14,872 nucleotides of DNA from CAYWEP01 sp964613075 (lineage in GTDB: Bacteria; Patescibacteriota; Microgenomatia; Levybacterales; UBA12049). Within the stretch, counting starts at the first letter, position 1. Every line of letters starts with the position of its first letter. Position numbers and translations under genes: made by a program. The DNA lies in NCBI GenBank assembly GCA_964613075.1, contig CAZTFV010000030.1:1-14872 (forward strand), written 5' to 3'. The notes below the pieces were generated by a model. That model was not told the DNA's origin and did no database searches. It was given only the letters and a program-made list of their open reading frames with translations. Shown here piece by piece: positions 1 to 7,322 of the stretch.

Positions 1-80
1 GGATCTAGATTCTTCGCGGAGTTTATCCTGAGATTCTTCACTGGGTTCAGAATGACATCGAAGGGCTCAGAATGACAACC
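1..80. repeat. Dispersed AGATTCTTC / TCAGAATGACA repeat, two units
   Basis: The word AGATTCTTC occurs at 7-15 and 31-39, and TCAGAATGACA at 47-57 and 67-77. The same pair of words recurs at 5848-5878. Read on the minus strand this is a GTCATTCTGA...GAAGAATCT unit, a dispersed intergenic repeat type I associate with CPR and other environmental genomes (recalled, not searched). It lies downstream of the broken gene that ends at 134. No coding function is visible, and the window edge may cut the repeat. Confidence 0.6.
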
Positions 81-133
81 CTTTGTCAAATCCTGAACGA
101 TTACGCAATTAGTTATAAGTGTTGTGGAACAAT

Positions 134-992
134 TCAACGAGATATCTGTGCGTAAGCATCAGGAGAAATTTGGAGGCCGAAATGTGTAATATCGTTTGTA
201 TCACGAGTAAAGCCTAATCTTACATCTACGCCCGGGATTGCTGCTGGTTTTATGTACTCTAATATTTCTCCTCTCAACCCTTCTTCGGGAATTACCCTCA
301 TCTGTATTCCAGTCGGTTCTCCGGTTTGGATCAGCCTGAGGAAATCAGCCGATTGTAATGGCTCATAGCTCTCCCTACTCTCACTAGGGATTGCGCCTAA
401 TTCTGTAAGAATAGATTCAGTTGCTTCCAGGTGAAAACCTCTAAGTTCAGCTTGGCCATAATCAGCATCAGTGAATATGTCTGGAGTTGTATTGATAATA
501 CCTCTTTCTGCAAAGATTCTTGCTATTTCTTTGTTTGGGAGTTTCATCCCTGTTCCAGCGAGAACTGCTTTTGCAGCTGCGAATGCTTCCTTTGCTTTTG
601 GTATTCCTAACATTTCTTCACCGCTTAACGGCCATTCTCTATTAATGGCAGCGACTACTCGATTGAGGGATCCTGCCATTAGAGCTTTAGATTCCGTCGC
701 CGGGGTAGCTCTAGCTGCAACAAATTCAGCTAACGACCTTGGTCTACTCAGACCTCCCTCCTCAGCAAGTGTCCAAAAATCTTCTTCTGAGAGACCCCAT
801 GCGTTCGCTGCGAAGCGTCCCAGCTGCTCAGCTAAGGAGGTTTATTGCTTGTGCATTAGGACTAGTCTTAAGGAACCATTCGGCGTTCATTTCAAACACA
901 GGACTCTGTCCTTGACGCGGTTGCCCAATAACACCTTTAGAGGCTGCTATATCCGGTACGCCTTGAGAAGAATCTTCTTTTCTTCTAGCCAT
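134..992 (-). pseudogene. Unrecognised protein gene interrupted by a +1 frameshift
   Basis: Two reading frames join into one protein of about 285 residues. The first runs from ATG at 992 (MARRKEDSS...) for 54 residues and stops at TGA 828-830. The second is open from just below a TAA at 842-844 to the TGA at 134-136. The second frame has about 54 plausible residues before its first ATG at 679 (including WGLSEEDFW and SLAEFVAARA) and no ATG, GTG or TTG among them, so it cannot be an independent gene with that N-terminus. The shift must lie between 828 and 841. A -10-like TATATT at 1006-1001 supports the 992 start. I recognise no family, signal peptide or membrane segment. The C-terminal part alternates helical Ala/Glu-rich stretches with a final beta-like part. 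The break may be a real mutation or an assembly indel; the protein-like character on both sides suggests it is recent or artificial. Confidence 0.65.
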
Positions 993-1000
993 TTGCAACA

Positions 1001-1029
1001 AATATAGTCCTATTTTAAATATTATGCAA
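1001..1029 (-). promoter_or_regulatory. Promoter of the frameshifted gene
   Basis: On the minus strand, TTGCAT (1029-1024), a 17-base spacer and TATATT (1006-1001). The -10 is good and the -35 is weak. The predicted transcription start falls about at the ATG (992), implying a leaderless mRNA; no Shine-Dalgarno is seen. Confidence 0.4.
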
Positions 1030-1046
1030 CTGGCTTAGAGGCTTTA

Positions 1047-2588
1047 TTATTCGTTCTTTAGACCGCTGAGCTTTCCTGCAAGGTCGCGGATTGTGCTGCT
1101 AAACGCGGGGTTTGCGGCTTGGTTTTGCAACTCAAATGGATCATTGATGAGGTCGTAGAGTTCTTTTTCGCCACTTGAAAGCTCTGCATACTTATACTCA
1201 GCAGTCCGAATGGCATAATCGATTCCTTTATAGCCTTTTTTGCTATTGTATGCTTCCAAGAGAAACTCTGATCTGACTGAGCTTTTGGGATATGTGAGCA
1301 AGGGAGCTAAGCTTTTGCCATTCACCTTTACCGGTATCCTGATTCCTGCCAGCTGCGCAATCGTTGGCGCGATATCAATGCTGAGGGCAAAACTGCTATT
1401 TTCAGAAGCCATTTTTGTCAGTTTGGGGTAGCTTATGATAAGAGGTACCCTAGCGCACTCCTCATAAAGACAGTTCTTTTTACTCCAGCGATGCTCACCC
1501 CAGGAGAAGCCGTTGTCGCCAATAAAGATAATAGCAGTATTGTCCCTTCTGTCACCAAGTACATCGACAATCCTCTTTATAGCCCTATCAACTCCTTGGA
1601 GGGCACAAATCTGGCTTTCCCGGAATCGGTTTATATCTGCCATATCCTGATTACTTAACGGCTTTATAGCCTTAATAAACTCCGGCTTATCAGATACATC
1701 TGCCTCATTGACTGCAGCTGATTGCTCCCACGGATGCTCTTCGCAGTTCTCACGATCCTCCGGCGCAGGCATAGCATAGTAGTCTTTCACCTGATCCGGA
1801 TCATCCCGGTCTTCATCAAGAGGAGCCTTCACATTCGGGAGGCGATTTTTCTTATTCTTCTTATTTTTATTTCTCGGATCGTCAGGCGCTGCTTTTCCCC
1901 CATCGGTATGTGCGGCGTCTGTTGAAACGACAAAGAAGAAAGGCTGCTTGGCTTTTTTTATAAACTTAACTGCTTTATCAGTGTAAACGTCGGTTGAATA
2001 ATCCTTTGGAGCAAAACCGTAGGAGACGATACGGCCATTTTCATTCATGTCATACCCATAGTACGTATTCTTCACAACACCGTGCCATTCATCCCAACCA
2101 GGTGGAATATACTTGCTTTTGTATCCATTCAGATACTTACCTGCAAAACCAGTTTTGTAGCCTGCTTTTTTGAGCCACACGGCGAGTGTTTCATCGTCCA
2201 AGTCTTCGTATTGCCTCGATCCGCCGAAGGCGTCAAATCCTCCCAAAGGGAAATCGCCTTTCTTGGGCATGTGATTGGTCCAAACATTGGTATTATGTGC
2301 GTAAAGTCCTGTATACAAACTAACCCGACTGGGACAGCAAAGCGGTGTTGTGGCATATGCATTGGTGAAGGTGATTCCCTGTCCGCCCAAACGATCCTGA
2401 ACAATAGGCATATATTGCAATGTATCTGCCCGCTGGTCATCGGTCAGAATGATAATAATGTTTGGCTTTTCAGAAAGGCGGTGCTGTTGCTGTTGGTAGA
2501 CAAACAAGACTGTCGGTATGACAAGGAGTAATAAGACAAAAAGGGAAAGTTTGTTAAACAAAGGCTTTTTTCGAGCGTTTCGGGGCAT
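1047..2588 (-). CDS. Membrane-anchored sulfatase (formylglycine-dependent, alkaline phosphatase superfamily)
   Basis: Predicted arylsulfatase-type hydrolase that cleaves sulfate esters or N-sulfates, anchored outside the membrane. Seen: an N-terminal basic stretch and hydrophobic segment (about residues 12-31), likely an uncleaved signal anchor; metal-binding Asp pair in ILTDDQRAD (D50, D51); the sulfatase signature C84-C85-P-S-R88 followed by the Tyr-Thr-Gly of LYTG, with C84 the residue expected to become formylglycine; K151 in FAGKYLNG; H227; the second metal site D358-N359-G360; H366 and R380 near the C-terminal subdomain. At 513 residues it is a normal length. Family knowledge: C84 needs a formylglycine-generating enzyme, not encoded here. 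Odd: a Lys/Asn-rich low-complexity insertion at about 239-249 and a long charged loop (about 255-300). The substrate cannot be told; the layout resembles N-sulfoglucosamine/choline sulfatase-like proteins. The gene lies 55 bases downstream of tRNA-Ala on the same strand. Confidence 0.9.
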   Translation of the reverse strand: MPRNARKKPLFNKLSLFVLLLLVIPTVLFVYQQQQHRLSEKPNIIIILTDDQRADTLQYMPIVQDRLGGQGITFTNAYATTPLCCPSRVSLYTGLYAHNTNVWTNHMPKKGDFPLGGFDAFGGSRQYEDLDDETLAVWLKKAGYKTGFAGKYLNGYKSKYIPPGWDEWHGVVKNTYYGYDMNENGRIVSYGFAPKDYSTDVYTDKAVKFIKKAKQPFFFVVSTDAAHTDGGKAAPDDPRNKNKKNKKNRLPNVKAPLDEDRDDPDQVKDYYAMPAPEDRENCEEHPWEQSAAVNEADVSDKPEFIKAIKPLSNQDMADINRFRESQICALQGVDRAIKRIVDVLGDRRDNTAIIFIGDNGFSWGEHRWSKKNCLYEECARVPLIISYPKLTKMASENSSFALSIDIAPTIAQLAGIRIPVKVNGKSLAPLLTYPKSSVRSEFLLEAYNSKKGYKGIDYAIRTAEYKYAELSSGEKELYDLINDPFELQNQAANPAFSSTIRDLAGKLSGLKNE

Positions 2589-2595
2589 AGATATA

Positions 2596-2624
2596 AGCGT
2601 AGGAAACTAAGTGATAATTGTCAA
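2596..2624 (-). promoter_or_regulatory. Weak promoter of the sulfatase gene
   Basis: TTGACA (2624-2619), 17-base spacer, TACGCT (2601-2596). The -35 is perfect and the -10 weak. The start would fall next to the ATG at 2588, so a leaderless message is predicted. Confidence 0.4.
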
Positions 2625-2643
2625 TGCTCGTCGGACAATGGTG

Positions 2644-2714
2644 TGGACCATGGGGGAATCGAACCCCCGTATCCGCAATGCGAATGCGGCGCATTACCAC
2701 TGTGCTAATGGCCC
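2644..2714 (-). tRNA. tRNA-Ala (anticodon CGC)
   Basis: On the minus strand: acceptor GGGCCAT pairs with ATGGTCC with a G3:U70 wobble, the main alanine identity element. The D arm GCAC...ATGC has one C:A mismatch. The anticodon stem CCGCA/TGCGG encloses loop TTCGCAT (anticodon CGC, codon GCG). The variable region has four bases and the T arm is GGGGG-TTCGATT-CCCCC. The discriminator is A at 2644. CCA is not encoded, so it must be added post-transcriptionally. Confidence 0.93.
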
Positions 2715-2718
2715 TCGT

Positions 2719-2756
2719 TCGCTCCGCTCAGGGTAAACTTGCTTGCCCTGAGGAGC
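2719..2756. repeat. Hairpin repeat between the two tRNA-Ala genes
   Basis: GCTCC at 2721-2725 pairs with GGAGC at 2752-2756, and CTCAGGG at 2727-2733 pairs with CCCTGAG at 2746-2752, around a 12-base loop. It resembles the CCCTGAG-type dispersed repeats near 7335 and 9450. It fills most of the spacer between the tRNAs and could act as a processing structure, or be an inserted repeat. Confidence 0.6.
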
Positions 2757-2794
2757 ACTTCGATTTCTCTCAGTGTAGACCCGCGACGAATGGG

Positions 2795-2867
2795 TGGACC
2801 CGAGGGGAATCGAACCCCTAGTCTCTTCGATGCCATCGAAGCGCGATAACCTTTACGCTACGGGCCC
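2795..2867 (-). tRNA. tRNA-Ala (anticodon GGC)
   Basis: On the minus strand: acceptor GGGCCCG pairs with CGGGTCC, again with the G3:U70 alanine determinant. The anticodon stem CTTCG/CGAAG encloses ATGGCAT (anticodon GGC, codon GCC). The variable loop is AGACT and the T arm AGGGG-TTCGATT-CCCCT. The discriminator A is at 2795 and CCA is not encoded. The 3' trailer resembles that of the other tRNA-Ala, suggesting a local duplication. Confidence 0.95.
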
Positions 2868-2879
2868 TTTAGATAGCTG

Positions 2880-2885
2880 ATTATA
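2880..2885 (-). promoter_or_regulatory. -10 box of the tRNA-Ala pair
   Basis: A perfect TATAAT on the minus strand, 12 bases before the tRNA-Ala(GGC) 5' end at 2867. The -35 region is poor. A TTGACA further up at 2932-2927 is too distant to pair with it. Confidence 0.5.
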
Positions 2886-2963
2886 TACCAAGTCTGCTAA
2901 AAACTCTAACTCTAATTGTACTTTTGTGTCAAAATAATCTATTACCAGCACGCCTTTGTATAA

Positions 2964-3005
2964 CATAGGTAACCTAAGATACCTAAGTCACTTAAGCAAC
3001 CTATG
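2964..3005. repeat. Hairpin with CTTAGGT units downstream of the M23 peptidase gene
   Basis: CATAGGT (2964-2970) and ACCTATG (2999-3005) form the ends of an imperfect stem; the interior repeats CCTAAG/CTTAAG. On the minus strand it starts 9 bases after the peptidase stop codon. It has no T run, so it is more likely a 3' end-stabilising or dispersed repeat hairpin than a classical terminator. Confidence 0.5.
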
Positions 3006-3014
3006 GGATAAAAG

Positions 3015-4148
3015 TTACTGCAGATAGCCGATGGGATTTACGAGCCCGCCGTCTTTGATGATCTCAAAATGGACATGGGGGCCTGTGGTTCTTCCGGTCA
3101 TCCCTACCCAACCGATGATTGTCTTTCCGGCTGTAACGCTTTGACCGATCCCTACATTGACCCCTGACATATGGGCGTAATGAGATTTAAAACCGTTGCC
3201 GCCGTCTATATAGAGACTTGTACCGTAGCCTCCGTCCCAGGTACCCATGTTAATGGTAACGACTTTTCCGCTTTGCCCGGCAACAATCGGCGTCCCAAAT
3301 GGTGAGGTGATATCAAGCGCCATGTGATACCAGGTGGCAAACTGCGAGATTCCTCCCCTGACTGGCCAGGTAAAACCTGAGCCGTAGACCTGGGTCGGAC
3401 CTTGGGCAATGTAGGTCTGGCGTTTGATGGTCGGGCGTTCTGACGGCTTGATACCATCAGGAACGATAAGCATTTGTCCTTCAACCAGCGAGAAAGTTTC
3501 AGGATCGGCAAAATTGTTAAAGGGAAAATCAACAATTTTCTGAGCTTCCGTATCATATTTTTTAGCAATAGTATAGACAGAATCGCCTTTTGCGACTTTA
3601 TGGGAAATACCTGAAACCGGCAGTATTTTTAACTCATCGCCTATAGATAAATTATCATTCGTCAGGTCATTTGCCCAACGGATAGTATCTTCTGAAATCT
3701 GGTTGTCAGGGCTTGAGAATTTTTTGGCGATGGTTGATATGGTATCTCCTTTTTGTACTATGTAGATTATGATTTTGTCGCGTGGCTTTTTGGAAACATA
3801 GGTCTTAAAAACATCTTCATCAACGATGATAGATTGCTTTTCCGCACTTTCTGTGGCAAGGGTAGATGCTCTTGATGAAAAGATCGGGTACGTATCTGCC
3901 AAGTACGGAGCGATGAGCACCCCTACTCCCAATACCGCCATGGTGGTGACGTGCAAAAACGGCCGGTTGTAGCGACCGCGTTTCATAAGGAAGAATTTGA
4001 CAAGACGGTTTTTGTTTTTTTCAAAATGGATTGAGGCTGTGATGATTTTTTTGCGTGCGTAGAACACGAGGTAGCCTAAGAAGGCTATGAATTCTTTTCC
4101 TAAATAGCGAAGCGAAGCAAACGGATTTGGAAACGTAAATTTTCGCAT
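3015..4148 (-). CDS. M23 family peptidase with two LysM domains
   Basis: Cell-wall endopeptidase of the LytM/gamma-D-glutamyl-type M23 family, predicted to cut peptidoglycan cross-links outside the membrane. Order: basic N-terminus with a weakly hydrophobic patch (about 19-31), a clear membrane segment (about 66-83), LysM 1 (about 127-177, YIVQKGDTISTIAKKF), LysM 2 (about 182-230, HKVAKGDSVYTIAKKY) and the M23 domain (about 255-377). Zinc and catalytic residues are intact: H275 and D279 in YHMALD, H323/H326 in SHYAHM, and the HxH pair H358/H360 in GPHVHFEI. Length 377 is typical of divisome-associated LysM-M23 proteins. LysM binds N-acetylglucosamine-containing glycan. A TTGACA-17-TACCCT promoter lies at 4204-4176; no Shine-Dalgarno is seen. 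Its neighbour upstream is rho, 85 bases away on the same strand. Confidence 0.93.
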   Translation of the reverse strand: MRKFTFPNPFASLRYLGKEFIAFLGYLVFYARKKIITASIHFEKNKNRLVKFFLMKRGRYNRPFLHVTTMAVLGVGVLIAPYLADTYPIFSSRASTLATESAEKQSIIVDEDVFKTYVSKKPRDKIIIYIVQKGDTISTIAKKFSSPDNQISEDTIRWANDLTNDNLSIGDELKILPVSGISHKVAKGDSVYTIAKKYDTEAQKIVDFPFNNFADPETFSLVEGQMLIVPDGIKPSERPTIKRQTYIAQGPTQVYGSGFTWPVRGGISQFATWYHMALDITSPFGTPIVAGQSGKVVTINMGTWDGGYGTSLYIDGGNGFKSHYAHMSGVNVGIGQSVTAGKTIIGWVGMTGRTTGPHVHFEIIKDGGLVNPIGYLQ

Positions 4149-4175
4149 AGCAGGATGGCTTGGGAGTTGTCAGAA

Positions 4176-4204
4176 AGGGTAGCAAATTTGGCAGAGGATG
4201 TCAA
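4176..4204 (-). promoter_or_regulatory. Promoter of the M23 peptidase gene
   Basis: TTGACA (4204-4199), 17-base spacer, TACCCT (4181-4176) on the minus strand. Predicted leader about 20 bases, without a Shine-Dalgarno. The -10 is weak. Confidence 0.35.
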
Positions 4205-4233
4205 ATGAACCTTTTGTGTCTTTGAACCTATCC

Positions 4234-5625
4234 TTATGATTTGCCTAGGCTTTCGAGGAATTCTTCGTTGCTTTCTGTTGTTGAGAGGCGCTCCACGAGG
4301 ATTTGCGTCCTTTCATCAGGACCGAGCATGTCAATCATCCGTCTCATTGTGACAACTTTCTTGTAATCTGCCTCTGAGAGAAGCAGTTCTTCTTGTCTGG
4401 TGCCAGATCGTTCGACATTGATGGCCGGATAGATTCTGCGGTCTGCAAGGCGCCGATCAAGATGCAGTTCCATGTTGCCAGTGCCTTTGAACTCCTCATA
4501 AATCAGATCGTCCATGCGACTGCCAGTCTCGACTAAGGCTGTACCGATGATTGTCAAGGAGCCGCCTTCGTTGCAATTTCGTGCAGCGCCGAAAAAGCGT
4601 TTTGCAGGCCAGAGTGCTGCCGGATCAAACCCCCCGGAAAGCGTTCTTCCTGAAGGCGCTACTGATAAATTGTATGCACGTGCAAGCCGTGTAATAGAAT
4701 CAAGCAATATAATAACGTCTTTGCCAAGTTCAACCATGCGCTTGGCGCGGTCAAGTGCTATTTCGGCAACACGGGTCTGGTTTTCTGGTGGTTCGTCAAA
4801 ATTTGAGGCAATAACTTCACCCTTGACCGACTGACTGATATCAGTTACCTCTTCGGGGCGCTCGCCGATGAGCGCCGCCATGAGATGGGCTTTGGGGAAG
4901 TTTTGGGTAATTCCGGCAGCGATTTCTTTTAGAATGGTTGTCTTGCCTGCTTTTGGCGGTGAGACGATCATGCCCCGCTGGCCAAAACCAATCGGCGCCA
5001 CAAGGTCAATGATTCTGGTTGAAAGAGGCTTTTTGCCTGTTGTCAGGACAACCTGCTTTTTGGGATAAATAGGCGTCAGGTCGTCAAAGTATGGTCGGCG
5101 CAGCGACTCATCGGCCGGAATACCGTTGACTTTTTCAACTTTTAAGAGACCAAAATACCGCTCAGTATCTTTGGGAGGCCTTGCTACTCCTTCGACCAAA
5201 TCACCACCGCGGAGTAAGAAACGTCGGATTTGTGATTGAGAGATGTAAATATCCCGTCCTGAGGGGAGAAATTTGGGTCGCAGGAATCCATGGCCTTCAG
5301 GCTGGATGTCCAGATACCCCTGGACAGTTTCAGTTGGCGCACTTTGTGCAACACTGCCAAATTGCTCACTATTTGCATGGCGCAGCGCATAGTCCCTTTG
5401 CTGTGTATTGTTTTCTCGTGGTGCTTCTTGGATGCGTGGCTCAGCAGCAACAACAGGAGCTTCAGCTGGAGGTACTGTAACCGTTGACTCTGTCGTCTCG
5501 CCACTCGGCTCTACTTCTGCCCGAACAAGCCGCTTTGTTGGCCCGCCTTGGCTCGCCCCAGGCGAGACAGGTGGTTTACCGACAATATCTGAGGCAGATG
5601 TGGAGGACGATTTCTTTTGTACCAT
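4234..5625 (-). CDS. rho: Transcription termination factor Rho
   Basis: ATP-dependent RNA helicase that ends transcription of untranslated RNA. Order: a Ser/Thr/Pro/Glu-rich, probably disordered N-terminus (1 to about 98), the cold-shock-like RNA-binding domain (about 100-165, VQGYLDIQPEGHGFLRP), then the RecA-like ATPase. Walker A SPPKAGKTT is at 222-230, Walker B VIILLDS at 304-310, the Q-loop region RTLSGGFDPAAL at 327-338, and the RFFGAARN and EEFKGTGNMELHLDRR motifs follow. Length is 463 against about 420 in E. coli; the extra length is the N-terminal extension, and I see no typical Rho_N helical domain. In the motif IDERPEE of E. coli Rho the Asp is Gly here (IGERPEE, G254). A TAATCT -10 ends 7 bases before the ATG, so the message may be leaderless. 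Identification is secure. Confidence 0.98.
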   Translation of the reverse strand: MVQKKSSSTSASDIVGKPPVSPGASQGGPTKRLVRAEVEPSGETTESTVTVPPAEAPVVAAEPRIQEAPRENNTQQRDYALRHANSEQFGSVAQSAPTETVQGYLDIQPEGHGFLRPKFLPSGRDIYISQSQIRRFLLRGGDLVEGVARPPKDTERYFGLLKVEKVNGIPADESLRRPYFDDLTPIYPKKQVVLTTGKKPLSTRIIDLVAPIGFGQRGMIVSPPKAGKTTILKEIAAGITQNFPKAHLMAALIGERPEEVTDISQSVKGEVIASNFDEPPENQTRVAEIALDRAKRMVELGKDVIILLDSITRLARAYNLSVAPSGRTLSGGFDPAALWPAKRFFGAARNCNEGGSLTIIGTALVETGSRMDDLIYEEFKGTGNMELHLDRRLADRRIYPAINVERSGTRQEELLLSEADYKKVVTMRRMIDMLGPDERTQILVERLSTTESNEEFLESLGKS

Positions 5626-5632
5626 AGGATAG

Positions 5633-5638
5633 AGATTA
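5633..5638 (-). promoter_or_regulatory. Possible -10 box of rho
   Basis: TAATCT on the minus strand, 7 bases before the ATG at 5625. No convincing -35 lies at the right distance. It fits the leaderless pattern of the neighbouring genes. Confidence 0.35.
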
Positions 5639-5782
5639 CAATAAAAATATCACAATTCGTTGATTAGTTAGCGTTTGGGTTTTGGAACATCTGGTTGGGA
5701 AAGCTACAAACGAAGGATTCTCGTAAACGTTAATTGCCTGTATTACACCATATTGCTGCCTATTTTGTCAAGGAGTAAACTG

Positions 5783-5949
5783 GTAACAGCTCACGGTTCT
5801 GACACGATTTTGTCATTGCGAGCGTAGCGAAAGATCTATTCAGTAAAAGATTCTTCGGCTTTTAGCCTCAGAATGACAGTTTTATAAACTTCCGACGACC
5901 TTACGGTCGGGGATCTAAGTATGGAATTGTTAGAAGTGTGAACTGTTAC
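5783..5949. mobile_element. Short element with terminal inverted repeats (GTAACAG family), relic
   Basis: The gap between rho and the next gene (about 375 bases) holds this element. Its ends are GTAACAGCTCAC (5783-5794) and GTGAACTGTTAC (5938-5949), inverted with one mismatch in 12. The interior carries a GCGAGCGTAGCG word, the AGATTCTTC...TCAGAATGACA repeat (5848-5878) and a small hairpin CGACC-TTAC-GGTCG (5896-5909). There is no ORF. No 8-base flanking duplication is seen, so it is older than the copy at 10132 or only related by its ends. The rest of the gap (5640-5782 and 5950-6014) shows nothing I can name. Confidence 0.5.
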
Positions 5950-6014
5950 ACTGAATATTATTATTTCTATCGAGATGCAAGGAATGCCATGAGAGAGGAG
6001 GAAAATACAATCCT

Positions 6015-7052
6015 CTAGTATGGTCTGTTCAGGAGTTCGTTTATCGATGGAACGCGAGGCGGTTGTTGACCAAAACGAATAAATCTGCCGTTCCCGTCAG
6101 TAAGATTCGTAATCATAACTCCTTCTTTATTATAAGTAATAACGTATTCAATTGCGTCTTCTTCCACCAGAAACCCTCCAGCAGCTTGCATAATCACTAA
6201 CTCTCCAGCTTCATTTGGAGCAGTCCAGGTTCTTTCCCCACCAAAAGCTACATCTTTTATGGATGAGAACTCTCCTTGAATCAAGACACCTCCTCGATTA
6301 GTCCCTGACGCATGCAGCCGAGTTTGTTGGTCATCTACTGGGTGTGGAAAAAGAATCTGGAGGTTGTCTCCACCCCTTTCAATAACTCCACGATTAAAAA
6401 ATAACCTAACTGCAGGATTCCTTATCCTATGATCGTAGTAATCTCTCATTACTCGTTCCGCTAAATCAGGAATCCCTGCACGCTCTTGGTCTTTAATTCG
6501 GGCCAATTCTGTGAGTCGAAGCACAATGGTGTATGTTTGTCCTAGCGCTCCTAGCTCTTCTTTGCTTAGCTCGGAGTATGGATAAAATTTATCCAAAACT
6601 TCGACTGCACCTATTTTTCCAAACGCTGTTTTCACTTTATTAAGAGCTATCTGCGCCTGATCTGATGGATTGCCTTCAAATGTTGGAGCATCTTTCATCA
6701 TTCCACATTTATCATCAACACCAAAACGGATATTATGAACATCTCCTCGCTTCAAAATCATCCCATCAGCAGCAAATTCGATGAGGATCGATGCCCGTTC
6801 CTGACCTGTCGGAATGAAGTCAAATGAGAGAATGGGTACTCCATCTGCGTTTTTCTCAAGACTTCGTCTTACAGTATGGGTAGGATTTTCTACACTTACT
6901 GGATTTCTGAGTGCGTATGAGACATTATGAAGAGCCAATAGTGCACTAGATTGGATCTCACCGACGAATTCACTATAAAAAGGGGGGCGAGCCTGTCTTT
7001 TCTCTTGTTCGTGAGCTCCATTATCTGGTCTTATTTCCGTAGTATTAGCCAT
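6015..7052 (-). CDS. Unrecognised 345-residue protein
   Basis: I do not recognise the family. The start at 7052 is strongly supported by a TTGACA-18-TATAAT promoter ending 11 bases upstream. The first 25 residues are polar and probably disordered (TTEIRPDNGAHEQEKRQ); there is no signal peptide and no membrane segment, so it is probably cytoplasmic. The body mixes beta-like stretches (LSFDFIPTGQERASILIEFA, near residues 75-93) with helical ones (LGQTYTIVLRLTELARIKDQ). A beta-rich C-terminal third with many Gly and aromatic residues ends in ELLNRPY. No catalytic motif stands out. The gene stands alone on the minus strand, with TIR elements on both sides (5783-5949 and 7110-7263). It may belong to a lineage-restricted family. 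Confidence 0.8.
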   Translation of the reverse strand: MANTTEIRPDNGAHEQEKRQARPPFYSEFVGEIQSSALLALHNVSYALRNPVSVENPTHTVRRSLEKNADGVPILSFDFIPTGQERASILIEFAADGMILKRGDVHNIRFGVDDKCGMMKDAPTFEGNPSDQAQIALNKVKTAFGKIGAVEVLDKFYPYSELSKEELGALGQTYTIVLRLTELARIKDQERAGIPDLAERVMRDYYDHRIRNPAVRLFFNRGVIERGGDNLQILFPHPVDDQQTRLHASGTNRGGVLIQGEFSSIKDVAFGGERTWTAPNEAGELVIMQAAGGFLVEEDAIEYVITYNKEGVMITNLTDGNGRFIRFGQQPPRVPSINELLNRPY

Positions 7053-7063
7053 AATTCGTTGTA

Positions 7064-7093
7064 ATTATATCACTTATTTAGTTTTTTTGTCAA
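7064..7093 (-). promoter_or_regulatory. Strong promoter of the 345-residue protein gene
   Basis: TTGACA (7093-7088), an A-rich 18-base spacer, TATAAT (7069-7064): both hexamers perfect on the minus strand. The transcription start would be about 7057, leaving a leader of some 5 bases before the ATG at 7052. Confidence 0.7.
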
Positions 7094-7109
7094 CTGCTAT
7101 AGGATTCAT

Positions 7110-7263
7110 ATAACAGGTCACTGTTACAACACAATATTCTTCGAGTGAGCCTAGCGAATCGAGAAGTTCTCGAGGCAGTTCATCTCGAGTGAAGCCCCGC
7201 TAAGCGGGGCGAAGTCGAGAGACTCGAACAATATCGGTTGTGTCAGTAAATCTGAGTAGTTAC
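7110..7263. mobile_element. Degenerate copy of the GTAACAGGTCA terminal-repeat element
   Basis: The left end TAACAGGTCA (7111-7120) is identical to the 10132 element. Both share AATATTCTTCGAGTGAGC and then TAGCGAATCGAGAAGTT just inside. The right end TGAGTAGTTAC (7253-7263) is a decayed form of TGACCTGTTAC, and both copies carry CTCGAACAATA nearby. The interior has an extra perfect hairpin, GCCCCGC-TAA-GCGGGGC (7194-7210). No flanking duplication is left. The element fills the space between two divergent promoters. Confidence 0.55.
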
Positions 7264-7264
7264 T

Positions 7265-7282
7265 GCCAGCACACTGGCTGGC
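7265..7282. promoter_or_regulatory. Palindrome abutting the -35 box
   Basis: GCCAGC-ACACTG-GCTGGC is a perfect 6-bp dyad that ends one base before the TTGACA at 7283-7288. Its place suggests an operator or activator site for the surface-protein gene; a small attenuating hairpin is unlikely, since it lies upstream of the start. Confidence 0.4.
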
Positions 7283-7311
7283 TTGACAAAATCCTATAAG
7301 AGTGTTATTCT
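7283..7311 (+). promoter_or_regulatory. Promoter of the surface-protein gene
   Basis: TTGACA (7283-7288), 17-base spacer, TATTCT (7306-7311). Transcription would start near 7318, giving an untypically long leader of about 120 bases that contains the hairpin repeat at 7323-7394. Confidence 0.65.
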
Positions 7312-7322
7312 CCTTTCCTGTC

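Noticed and set aside
828..842. Programmed +1 frameshift of the prfB type
   Set aside because: No CUU-UGA slip site and no upstream SD-like element at the needed distance; mutation or assembly error is simpler.
471..1007. Plus-strand open frame of 178 codons with an AAGGAGG at 834-840
   Set aside because: It is antisense to the frameshifted gene. The SD-like word is the complement of CTCCTT in that gene and is not followed by a sensible start for this frame.
2618..2821. Plus-strand open frame with GNRTPVS and TRGESNP words
   Set aside because: These words are the well-known false translation of the reverse strand of tRNA genes; the frame covers both tRNA-Ala genes.
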